Source of the DNA: Sphingobacteriaceae bacterium | GTDB taxonomy: Bacteria > Bacteroidota > Bacteroidia > B-17B0 > Aurantibacillaceae | Assembly (NCBI GenBank): GCA_002319075.1 | Contig: NVQB01000001.1 | Coordinates: 4,526,001 to 4,590,000, forward strand | Reading direction: 5' to 3' | Length of the DNA: 64,000 bases | Made by a program: the position numbers and the translations under genes | Shown: positions 18,039-25,291 of the stretch, in pieces | How positions within the stretch are numbered: position 1 is the first letter of the stretch | Layout: each line of letters begins with the position of its first letter | The notes under the pieces: generated by a model | Told to the model about the DNA's origin: nothing | Database searches by the model: none | What the model saw: only the letters and a program-made list of their open reading frames with translations

Positions 18039-18974
18039 ATGAAAGCATTCTTATTATATGAAGCCGGAGGAGCCGATAAGCTGGTTCTAGGCGAAGCGCA
18101 AAGACCAACTTTAAAAAGTGGCGAGGTCTTAGTCAAAGTAAAAGCAATAGGTATAAATCCTGCTGATACAATTTATCGCAACAACACGGCCTTTATTTCC
18201 GCAATATTCGGGCAAGAGCGACCAGTCGTAATGGGCTGGGACATTTCCGGCGAGGTTGTTGAAAAGGCTGAGAATACAGAGGGGTTTGAGATAGGCGATG
18301 CGGTTTTCGCGTTGTTACAAAATGCGCGCGGTTACGCCGAATTTGTAGCTGTCAATGTTGAGTTGTTAGCGCGTAAACCGGATAGTATTAGTTATGAAGA
18401 AGCTGCAGCATCACCAATGGCTGGCTTGTTAGCATGGCAGTCATTGATTCTTGGAATGAATATCAAAAAAGGCGACAAGGTTCTCATTCATGGAGCCGCA
18501 GGTGGTGTAGGCCACTTTGCCGTGCAAATAGCTAAACAGCTGGGTGCGGAAGTAATTGCCACATCTTCTGCTAAAAACCGCGATTTTATTTTGTCTCTTG
18601 GAGCAGATAACCATATTGATTACCAAACAGAAAATTTCTGGCAAATAGTTAAAGAGGTGGATTTTGTTTTTGATACTGTAAGCGGTGAGACTTTAGAACA
18701 TTCTATCAATATAACTAAGCCGGGAGGAACAATTATTTCAATTTTGGCTCTTACTAAAGATGGCCTTATGGAAAAAGCGAAGGAAAAAAATGTAAATTTG
18801 TCTTTAAGGGCACTGCAATTTAGTGGTGAAAATCTTAGAGCGTTCGCAGACCTTTTGTCCAAAGGAGTGGTGAAATCACACATAGCTAAAACGTATCCTT
18901 TCGATTCAATGGCAGAAGCACATCAACAGGTTGAAACCCGTCGCACCGCCGGAAAAGTCGTGCTTACAATGTGA
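18039..18974 (+). CDS. NADP-dependent quinone oxidoreductase, zinc-free MDR family
   Basis: 311 residues. GroES-like N-terminal domain (GINPADTIYRN, GWDISGEVV) followed by a Rossmann domain with VLIHGAAGGVGHFAVQIAKQ near 145-165. The Cys/His zinc ligands of classical alcohol dehydrogenases are absent, as in QOR-type reductases that reduce quinones or enals with NADPH. The AraC gene follows 4 nt downstream, and an MFS pump is divergent. Together they suggest an inducible detoxification module. Confidence 0.88.
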   Translation: MKAFLLYEAGGADKLVLGEAQRPTLKSGEVLVKVKAIGINPADTIYRNNTAFISAIFGQERPVVMGWDISGEVVEKAENTEGFEIGDAVFALLQNARGYAEFVAVNVELLARKPDSISYEEAAASPMAGLLAWQSLILGMNIKKGDKVLIHGAAGGVGHFAVQIAKQLGAEVIATSSAKNRDFILSLGADNHIDYQTENFWQIVKEVDFVFDTVSGETLEHSINITKPGGTIISILALTKDGLMEKAKEKNVNLSLRALQFSGENLRAFADLLSKGVVKSHIAKTYPFDSMAEAHQQVETRRTAGKVVLTM

Positions 18975-18978
18975 TTCA

Positions 18979-19887
18979 ATGATCCATCAAATAAAAACAA
19001 TTGAGCAATTTTACAAGTTAAGAAATTTACCTGCGCCTGCGAATCCGCTGATTGGTCTTATAGATGTTGCCAAAGTTCCAAAATACAGGCAAATTGAATC
19101 AGGAAATGTAGTATTCGGCTTTTATGTTATATCGTTTAAAAGAGGCCATGCAACTAAGCCTAAACGTGGTCAACGAATTAAATATTTTGCAAAGGGAGTA
19201 CTGGGTTTCCGCGCACCTGGACAAGTTGTGAAGGTTGAACCTGATAAAACAGCAATATCTTCTATGTCAGGTTGGATGCTTTGTATTCATCCGGATTTCT
19301 TACTGCATACTCCACTAGCAAAGAAAATCAGGAGTTACGATTTCTTTTACAATGATCTTAAGGAACCGTTATTTCTATCTGAAGAAGAACAATTCCTAAT
19401 CCATACCCTCGTACTAAATATTTCTCGTGAGTTTCAAAAGATATCTGATAAGCTTAGTAAAAAAATTTCTATTGCTTTAATAGATGCGCTGCTGGCGTAC
19501 ATCGAGCGATTTTATCAAACGCAATTTAATACTGACAGCGTGGCAAGTCACACATTGCTTGATAAATTATACAACCAGCTAAACAAACATTTTGATAGTG
19601 AAAAACTGTATAAATCGGGCTTGCCAACCGTGTCTATGTTCGCTGACAAGCTAAATGTTTCTCCACATTATTTGAGCGCGGCGTTGAGGGCTATAACTGG
19701 AAAGAATGCTCAGCAGCATATTCACGAAAAACTTATTTCCAAAGCGAAAGAACTTTTGTCCACGACTGAATTATCGGTAAGTGAAATTGCTTATGCCTTG
19801 GGCTTCGAACATTTGCAATCGTTCAGCAAACTATTTAAGGCAAAAACAAAACTAACACCACTGCAATTCAAACGATCTTTTAATTAA
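18979..19887 (+). CDS. AraC-family transcriptional regulator
   Basis: 302 residues from ATG 18979; the longer in-frame start at 18931 would overlap the oxidoreductase gene. The C-terminal double-HTH AraC domain includes LSVSEIAYALGFEHLQSFSK followed by KLTPLQFKRS. The N-terminal ~190 residues would form the effector-sensing domain. It follows the quinone oxidoreductase gene after 4 nt, so both are in one operon. The likely target is the 17912-18038 divergent promoter region. Confidence 0.9.
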   Translation: MIHQIKTIEQFYKLRNLPAPANPLIGLIDVAKVPKYRQIESGNVVFGFYVISFKRGHATKPKRGQRIKYFAKGVLGFRAPGQVVKVEPDKTAISSMSGWMLCIHPDFLLHTPLAKKIRSYDFFYNDLKEPLFLSEEEQFLIHTLVLNISREFQKISDKLSKKISIALIDALLAYIERFYQTQFNTDSVASHTLLDKLYNQLNKHFDSEKLYKSGLPTVSMFADKLNVSPHYLSAALRAITGKNAQQHIHEKLISKAKELLSTTELSVSEIAYALGFEHLQSFSKLFKAKTKLTPLQFKRSFN

Positions 19888-19935
19888 TAGGAGTAAGATT
19901 CTTGTACAAGTAAGATTTAGCATGTCTGTACAGTT

Positions 19936-20218
19936 CCCAATTTTGAGCAGGAACCCGCGTGTTTTCTAGCAAACGTTTGAAATTTGTATCGGAGGGGCTA
20001 CCTGAAGGAAAGCCTTGTCTGAGGTTAATTCCTGCTTTTTACCCTGTTCGTTCTCTACAAGCGCTTAAGTTTTTTGTTGCTGTTTTCGTTTTTATGGTTT
20101 TAAAATTTCGTGTACGGTGTGTATCATACGTTGTGTCACGAATGTATTATCAGAGAGGGATTTCAGGGCAAATGGCTTCTTTTGGCTTTTGGCAGTGAGG
20201 TTTTCGGACTTAGTGTTC
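19936..20218 (+). repeat. long dispersed repeat, copy C (core plus ~215-bp extension)
   Basis: The 67-bp core (19936-20002) continues into sequence highly similar to 23549-23765: GTCTGAGGTTAATTCCTGCT, a middle A/T-rich block, and the tail CAAATGGCTTCTTTTGGCTT. An apparent 79-codon frame inside it is not a gene. It lies 66 bp upstream of a Crp/Fnr gene, exactly as the other long copy does. Confidence 0.85.
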
Positions 20219-20284
20219 TGAATAATCCTTTAATTAGGAGTTAAGCTCTATGGTAATTATTTTAATCTTTTTGTATATTTGACT

Positions 20285-20854
20285 ATGGCTGACTCAAAAT
20301 TGATAGAGCTTCTTACGCTCCTTATTCCTGAATATCCAGAGGCCATACATCAATTAGAAAATAACTTTGAAAAGAAGAGTCTCAATAGCGGCGATGTGAT
20401 TCTAAACGCAGGTGAAATTTGTAATGCCTTTTATGTTGTTGAAAAAGGACATCTCTATACTTGTTATCTTAAAGATGGGATTAATCTCGCTACACATTTT
20501 CATTTTGAAGGCAACATAATTTCTGATCATAGGAATGCAAAAGCCGGAATTCCTTCTTCATTCTCGCTAAAAGCAGGTGAAAAAAGTGAAGTTTGGATAT
20601 TGAACAGAAAACAATTAGAAGCGTTATGTTATTCCAACGATGAGATGATGACTTTCGGAAGACGTTTGGTAGCCAGAATGGCGCTGGATTTGCAGGATGA
20701 CAGTACGTTATTGAAAATATACTCACCCACAGAACGCTACGCATACATAAAAGAACATGCTCCCAATCTTTTACAACGTGTGTCGGTTTCAAACCTTGCT
20801 TCCTATCTTGGTATGAACCGAAGAACGATAACCCGTATTAGGGCAAAAAAATAA
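20285..20854 (+). CDS. Crp/Fnr-family regulator
   Basis: 189 residues from ATG 20285. An N-terminal cyclic-nucleotide-binding-type beta-roll (GDVILNAGEICNAFYVVEKG) is followed by a helix and a short C-terminal HTH (VSNLASYLGMNRRTITRIRA). Conserved cAMP-phosphate-binding residues are not obvious, and there are no N-terminal Fe-S cysteines, so the ligand is unknown. This short-HTH subfamily is abundant in Bacteroidota. It precedes a small membrane protein gene and follows long repeat C. Confidence 0.85.
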   Translation: MADSKLIELLTLLIPEYPEAIHQLENNFEKKSLNSGDVILNAGEICNAFYVVEKGHLYTCYLKDGINLATHFHFEGNIISDHRNAKAGIPSSFSLKAGEKSEVWILNRKQLEALCYSNDEMMTFGRRLVARMALDLQDDSTLLKIYSPTERYAYIKEHAPNLLQRVSVSNLASYLGMNRRTITRIRAKK

Positions 20855-20953
20855 TTTTGAGACTTTTGTCTCACATCCGAACGATCCTTAATCTGTAATT
20901 TTGAATCCCATTGGGCAATAGTGCCCGGGTTAACTATAAACAGCATAAGAGCA

Positions 20954-21292
20954 ATGGAGAATGCACAAAGCAATAATACTTTACAAACCAAATGGTATCA
21001 CTATCTTTTAATTTTTTTGGCAGGTGTTTTTCTGACCAATATTCTGCCTCATTTTATTAATGGAATTACCGGTAAATCTTTTCCAACGCCGTTTGCTAAC
21101 CCTCCCGGCAAGGGACTTTCCTCTCCAACTCTAAATGTTTTGTGGGCCAGTATTAACTTTCTTGTTGGATTTTCTATATTGTTTTTTGTAAAAATCAGGG
21201 AACGCAATAAGTTAATCTGGATCGCACTGTTTTTCGGCATTATTTTTATGTCTTTCTATCTCGCGAGTTATTTTGGCTCATTAGCGGTATAA
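20954..21292 (+). CDS. small integral membrane protein
   Basis: 112 residues from ATG 20954, with three hydrophobic segments (about 15-35, 60-80 and 85-108). The loop between the first two is rich in Gly and Pro (GKSFPTPFANPPGKGLSSPT). I do not recognise the family. It lies 99 bp after the Crp/Fnr gene on the same strand and may share its transcript or be its target. Confidence 0.6.
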   Translation: MENAQSNNTLQTKWYHYLLIFLAGVFLTNILPHFINGITGKSFPTPFANPPGKGLSSPTLNVLWASINFLVGFSILFFVKIRERNKLIWIALFFGIIFMSFYLASYFGSLAV

Positions 21293-21363
21293 GAATTCAA
21301 GCTTTTGTCCATCTGGCATTGCCTGTTAACAGCTTGAGTTTCGAATTGGGTAACGTTCCGCGC

Positions 21364-21404
21364 AAAAAAAACAAAACCTCTGGTGAGTGAATCATCAGAG
21401 GTTT
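21364..21404 (-). terminator. Rho-independent terminator for the HxlR gene
   Basis: The stem AAACCTCTG...CAGAGGTTT (21374-21404) has an A-run before it on the plus strand, which becomes a T-run on the minus strand. It lies about 105 bp beyond the HxlR stop. Confidence 0.65.
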
Positions 21405-21509
21405 GTATGGTTCGTAATTTCTTATATGTTCTTCGGCTGGTTACTAAATTGTATGATTCAGAGTCAATGTAGGTTCGAACACTGGTTTGGACTTCCAAAG
21501 CATAACTTA

Positions 21510-21884
21510 TCAGGCCATTTTTAATCTTTTGAAACTTTTACTGTCTTTCACAGCCCAATCAGCCATCGCCATGAGAACGGGTCCCAATTTTTTACCTGAA
21601 GGAGTTAAAGAATAAATTGTGATCGGAGGCATAATCTGCTCTACTTTTTTTACGATCAAATTATCTTCCTGCAATTGCTTTAAGTGTTGCACTAACATCT
21701 TCTCGGTAATAGCTGGAATTGTTCTTTTCAGCTCACTATAGCGCTTAGGACTATCTATGAGATAATACAAAATGATTGTTTTCCAGTGTCCACCAATCTT
21801 ATTCATAACGTAGGTTATAGGGCAAAGTGTTGCAGAAATTCCTTTGTTGTAATTTAGGGTTGAACTCTCTTTTATTTTTGTCAT
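21510..21884 (-). CDS. HxlR-family transcriptional regulator
   Basis: 124-residue winged-helix protein with the HxlR signature: LCPITYVMNKIGGHWKTIIL, then SPKRYSELKRTIPAITEKML and LVQHLKQLQEDNLI. The Cys near residue 18 is the usual redox-sensing position in this family. It is divergent from an NmrA-like oxidoreductase gene with 81 bp between the starts and probably represses it in response to reactive electrophiles or quinones. The effector is inferred from family behaviour. Confidence 0.9.
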   Translation of the reverse strand: MTKIKESSTLNYNKGISATLCPITYVMNKIGGHWKTIILYYLIDSPKRYSELKRTIPAITEKMLVQHLKQLQEDNLIVKKVEQIMPPITIYSLTPSGKKLGPVLMAMADWAVKDSKSFKRLKMA

Positions 21885-21965
21885 GGTTACTTACTTTGGG
21901 GTATGTACTTGTAATTAAGTATGTGCAAATATACCTTTGACGAAACAAATAAACAATTCTTAAAA

Positions 21966-22871
21966 ATGAAAATTACCATTACAGGATCACTAGGGAATAT
22001 CAGTAAGCCGCTTGCTGAAAAATTAATTAAAAACGGTCACGAGGTTACGATAATAAGTAATGACGAGAAGAAGATAGGTGCTATTGAAGCCTTAGGAGCA
22101 AAAGCGGCAATAGGTTCTGTTTCAGATGTTCAGTTTCTAACAAAAAGTTTTACAGGCGCCGATGCCGTTTACACGATGGTACCGCCAAACTGGGGAGTAG
22201 CAAATTACCGAGAATATATTAATCAAACAGGTAAAAATTATTTTGAAGCGATTAAACACTCTCACATAAAACGGGTCGTAAACTTAAGCAGCATTGGGGC
22301 GCATTTAAGTGAAGGTACAGGCCCGATAGCCGGACTGTATGACGTGGAACAAACGTTTAGTAAATTGGAACACGTCTCTGTAAAACATTTACGAGCGGGG
22401 ATCTTCTACATTAATTTCTTTTTTGATATACCGCTTATTAAACACATGGGGATTATGGGAAATAACTATGATCAAGGAACAAAGGTAGTGATGGTGCATC
22501 CAAGAGACATAGCAGTGGTAGCAGCGGAAGAACTGCAAAATTCATTTAATGGTAATAGTCACCGTTACGTTACGAGTGACGAACGTAAGGTATCAGAAAT
22601 TGTAAAGGAACTTGGCGTCTCTATTGGAAAACCTGAATTACCCTGGGTGCAATTTTCGGATGAAGAGACACTTGCAGGAATGACCAGCGCAGGAATGTCA
22701 CCGGCTATTGCTGCTACGTATGTAGAAATGGGTAATGCGATAAACAGCGGAAAATTATTTGAAGATTTCAATAAGAATAAACCTGCGGTTTGGGGCGCAA
22801 CAAAATTTGCCGACTTTTTGAATGAGTTTGCTCACGTTTATAATTCACAAAATTCATCATCATTGGTATAA
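21966..22871 (+). CDS. NmrA-like NAD(P)-binding oxidoreductase
   Basis: 301 residues from ATG 21966. A Rossmann motif (MKITITGSLGNISKPLAEKL) is followed by VNLSSIGAHLSEGTGPIAG, the pattern of NmrA-like/atypical SDR proteins such as NAD(P)H:quinone reductases of the QorB or azoreductase-like type. HxlR-regulated neighbours of this kind commonly handle quinones. The gene is divergent from the HxlR regulator and followed 34 nt later by a VOC protein. Confidence 0.85.
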   Translation: MKITITGSLGNISKPLAEKLIKNGHEVTIISNDEKKIGAIEALGAKAAIGSVSDVQFLTKSFTGADAVYTMVPPNWGVANYREYINQTGKNYFEAIKHSHIKRVVNLSSIGAHLSEGTGPIAGLYDVEQTFSKLEHVSVKHLRAGIFYINFFFDIPLIKHMGIMGNNYDQGTKVVMVHPRDIAVVAAEELQNSFNGNSHRYVTSDERKVSEIVKELGVSIGKPELPWVQFSDEETLAGMTSAGMSPAIAATYVEMGNAINSGKLFEDFNKNKPAVWGATKFADFLNEFAHVYNSQNSSSLV

Positions 22872-22905
22872 AGTTAAACTTGTATCGAACCTAAAAATAA
22901 AAAAC

Positions 22906-23283
22906 ATGTTAGATCACGTTATTATTACAGTAAGCAATTTCAAAATTTCAACAACCTTTTACACGCTTGCGTTTAAGGCGCTAGGGCTAAAACTAAGTAT
23001 GGAGTACAAAGGAGAAGGTCAACACCCTGATCTCAATGGTTTCGGGAATGCATCAAGTGCCTTTTTTTGGTTGAAAGAAGGAAAGGCCGATTCCAACTCC
23101 GTACACATTGGACTGGTGGCAAAAAACCATGCAGAGGTTGATGCTTTTTACAAGGCGGCTATAGCGGCAGGAGCAAAAGTTATACATGCTCCAAGAATTT
23201 TCCCGGAATACTATCCTGGTTATTACGCAACGTGGGTACTTGATCCGGACGGTTATGAAATCGAAGTTGTAAATAAAAGCTAA
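22906..23283 (+). CDS. VOC-family (glyoxalase/dioxygenase-like) protein
   Basis: 125 residues from ATG 22906. The vicinal-oxygen-chelate fold pattern is MLDHVIITVSNFKISTTFYT at the start and YYATWVLDPDGYEIEVV at the end. The usual metal ligands (His near the N-terminus, Glu near the C-terminus) are present in position. It could be a glyoxalase-type, dioxygenase-type or binding protein. It probably shares a transcript with the NmrA-like gene. Confidence 0.85.
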   Translation: MLDHVIITVSNFKISTTFYTLAFKALGLKLSMEYKGEGQHPDLNGFGNASSAFFWLKEGKADSNSVHIGLVAKNHAEVDAFYKAAIAAGAKVIHAPRIFPEYYPGYYATWVLDPDGYEIEVVNKS

Positions 23284-23481
23284 CCAATTTTCCTTTTGAA
23301 ACGAACTTTCGGCATCTAGATATTTTGATAGCTTCTTGAATTTTGCCTTTATGGCAGTAAAGAAAAACTAAAAATGGCTTGTAAATCCCTTGGTAAAAGA
23401 TTCGGAATGTTGCCCCTCTTTTGCAGTAAAGAGAGACGGAACATTTTCTTTTTTATACATTAGATACTTTAACGTACAAGT

Positions 23482-23765
23482 CCCAAATCCAGGCAAGAAG
23501 CCTCGCGTCTTCTAGCAAACGTTCGAAATTTGTATCGGAGGGGCTACCAAAGGAAACCCTGTCTGAGGTTAATTCCTGCTTTTTACCCTGTTCGTTCTCT
23601 TCAAGCGCTTAATTTTTTTTTGCTGTGTTCATCTTTATGGTTTTAAAATTTTGTGTACGCTGTGTATCATTCGTTGTGCCACGAATGTATTGTCAGAGAG
23701 GAATTTCAGGGCAAATGGCTTCTTTTGGCTTTTGGCAATGAGGGTTTCGGACTTTGTGTCCGTTA
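23482..23765 (+). repeat. long dispersed repeat, copy D
   Basis: Second long copy (about 284 bp) of the repeat at 19936-20218. It is near-identical over most of its length, with scattered substitutions and small indels. It lies 45 bp upstream of another Crp/Fnr gene. The remaining part of the 527-bp gap 23284-23810 (23284-23481) shows nothing recognisable. Confidence 0.85.
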
Positions 23766-23775
23766 AGTCACAGAT

Positions 23776-23805
23776 TTTGCGTTGGCTTATAAATCGTTAA
23801 CTTTG
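23776..23805 (+). promoter_or_regulatory. Bacteroidota-type promoter for Crp/Fnr gene
   Basis: TTTG (23776-23779), 18 bp, then TAACTTTG (23798-23805). This fits the Bacteroidota -33/-7 consensus TTTG and TAnnTTTG. The ATG at 23811 is so close that the transcript would be leaderless or nearly so. Confidence 0.6.
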
Positions 23806-23810
23806 CCGGG

Positions 23811-24401
23811 ATGAGTATAGTAAGCAGCTTTCAGGTATTTCTTAATGAAGTTGTTCCGTTGTCAGACGTGGAGCTTTCTCAAACTATGAAATACTTTAAG
23901 AGTGTGACTCTTCAAAAAGGAGAGTTCTTCGTGCAGGCGGGATCGACCTGTTCGCGGGCGGCATTTATAGGTACAGGGATTTTGCGCACCTTTTATATGA
24001 ATGAAAAAGGAGAAGATACAAGCTACTGCTTTTGTACTGAAAATAAGTTAACTACCTCTTTTAAAAGTTTTGTATCTCAAACCGAGTCATCCCTTTCAAT
24101 ACAGGCTTTAGAAAAATCTGAGCTCCTTGAGATTAACTATAGCGACCTTCAGGAGCTATACGCTACTATACCAGCATGGCAAGCTATTGGTCGTATTCTT
24201 GTTGAAAAAGAATTCCTTGTCATGGAAAAGTATGCATCTACCCTGAACAGAGAAACTGCAAAGGAGAAATACCTTCGCTTGCTAAGTGATCAACCGTCTA
24301 TCATTCGTCGCGCATCTCTCCAGCACATTGCATCTTACCTTGGCGTATCCCGTGAAACACTTAGCAGGATCAGAAATCAGGCAGCTACTTCTATTTTGTG
24401 A
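23811..24401 (+). CDS. Crp/Fnr-family regulator
   Basis: 196 residues. A cNMP-binding-type beta-roll (LQKGEFFVQAGSTCSRAAFI, GILRTFYMNEKGED) is followed by a helical linker and a short HTH (LQHIASYLGVSRETLSRIRN). It belongs to the same subfamily as the other three Crp/Fnr proteins in this window. The membrane protein gene 55 bp downstream may be co-transcribed. The ligand is unknown. Confidence 0.87.
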   Translation: MSIVSSFQVFLNEVVPLSDVELSQTMKYFKSVTLQKGEFFVQAGSTCSRAAFIGTGILRTFYMNEKGEDTSYCFCTENKLTTSFKSFVSQTESSLSIQALEKSELLEINYSDLQELYATIPAWQAIGRILVEKEFLVMEKYASTLNRETAKEKYLRLLSDQPSIIRRASLQHIASYLGVSRETLSRIRNQAATSIL

Positions 24402-24456
24402 CATTTGTCAAATAGCTTTCATTTGATGCATTCTAATTTTACGGGTAAAAACTACT

Positions 24457-25029
24457 ATGGAATTCGCATTTATTATTTCAATCGTTTTACTGATCCTTTT
24501 TGCCTTATTAGGTTTATATGATGGATTTTACCTGCACATATTTAAATACCGTCTGTATGAAAATCCTGCAAGTCGAAAAGAACATTTAACGCATACCATC
24601 AGGGGAGCATTATTTCCTGGTATTCTTTATTTTCTTTATTTAAGACAAGACTGCGCTGCTTGTTTTTATATTGGGATGGCTTTTGTACTGGCCGATATTA
24701 TCACATTGGTTTTTGATGCTTACCTTGAAAAAGATAGCCGCGATTTTATGGGTGGCCTGCCAAGATGGGAGTACATAATTCATTTATTCGTGAATGGATT
24801 TCATTTTGCTTCCATAGCAGTTTTGCTGATCATTAAGTTAAACGTGACGGAGCACAGCATAGAGCTCCGTTCTGATTTTTCTTCAGTTGGTAATTATCCT
24901 GCTTTTGTGTGGTTGGTTAAAAACCTCATTCCTGGAGGCATTTTAATGAGCTTATTGCATCTCATGGTTCTTTTTCCTTCAACAGCCCACTACTGGAATA
25001 GGTTTCGTTCGAAAATTATATGCTGCTGA
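24457..25029 (+). CDS. integral membrane protein of unknown function
   Basis: 190 residues with about five hydrophobic segments, starting with a strongly hydrophobic N-terminal helix (FAFIISIVLLILFALLGLYD lies at residues ~3-22). Loops carry HIFKYRLYENPASRKEHLTH, and the C-terminal helix ends near FPSTAHYWNRF. I do not recognise the family. It follows the Crp/Fnr gene on the same strand and may be its regulon member. Confidence 0.7.
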   Translation: MEFAFIISIVLLILFALLGLYDGFYLHIFKYRLYENPASRKEHLTHTIRGALFPGILYFLYLRQDCAACFYIGMAFVLADIITLVFDAYLEKDSRDFMGGLPRWEYIIHLFVNGFHFASIAVLLIIKLNVTEHSIELRSDFSSVGNYPAFVWLVKNLIPGGILMSLLHLMVLFPSTAHYWNRFRSKIICC

Positions 25030-25246
25030 TCTAAGCTACTTTTTCAATTTAATCAAATTGTAAACTTGCCTTTACATTTCCATTAACTAGAGTACTTTGC
25101 AAAAATTCAGCGTAACAAAACGATTAAATGCGCTGTACCTTTACTTTTGGAAAATCTTATGTGTTAAGATTTTTTTTCATAGAGAGGCGCTCTTCATAGG
25201 AACTGAAGGGCGCTTTTCAATTTTATACAAACGGCTGCAAATAAAA

Positions 25247-25275
25247 AAAGCCGGATAAATGCATATCCGGCCTTT
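25247..25275 (-). terminator. terminator hairpin of the T9SS cargo gene
   Basis: AAAGCCGGATA...TATCCGGCCTTT has a ~10-bp stem, with an A-run on the plus-strand left side giving a U-tract on the minus-strand transcript. It lies 17 bp past the stop of the PhoX-like gene. Confidence 0.75.
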
Positions 25276-25291
25276 AGATTATTAAGAATGA

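Noticed and set aside
19959-20198. 79-codon open frame
   Set aside because: It lies entirely inside the long dispersed repeat and is not kept open in the second copy at 23482, so it is not a gene.
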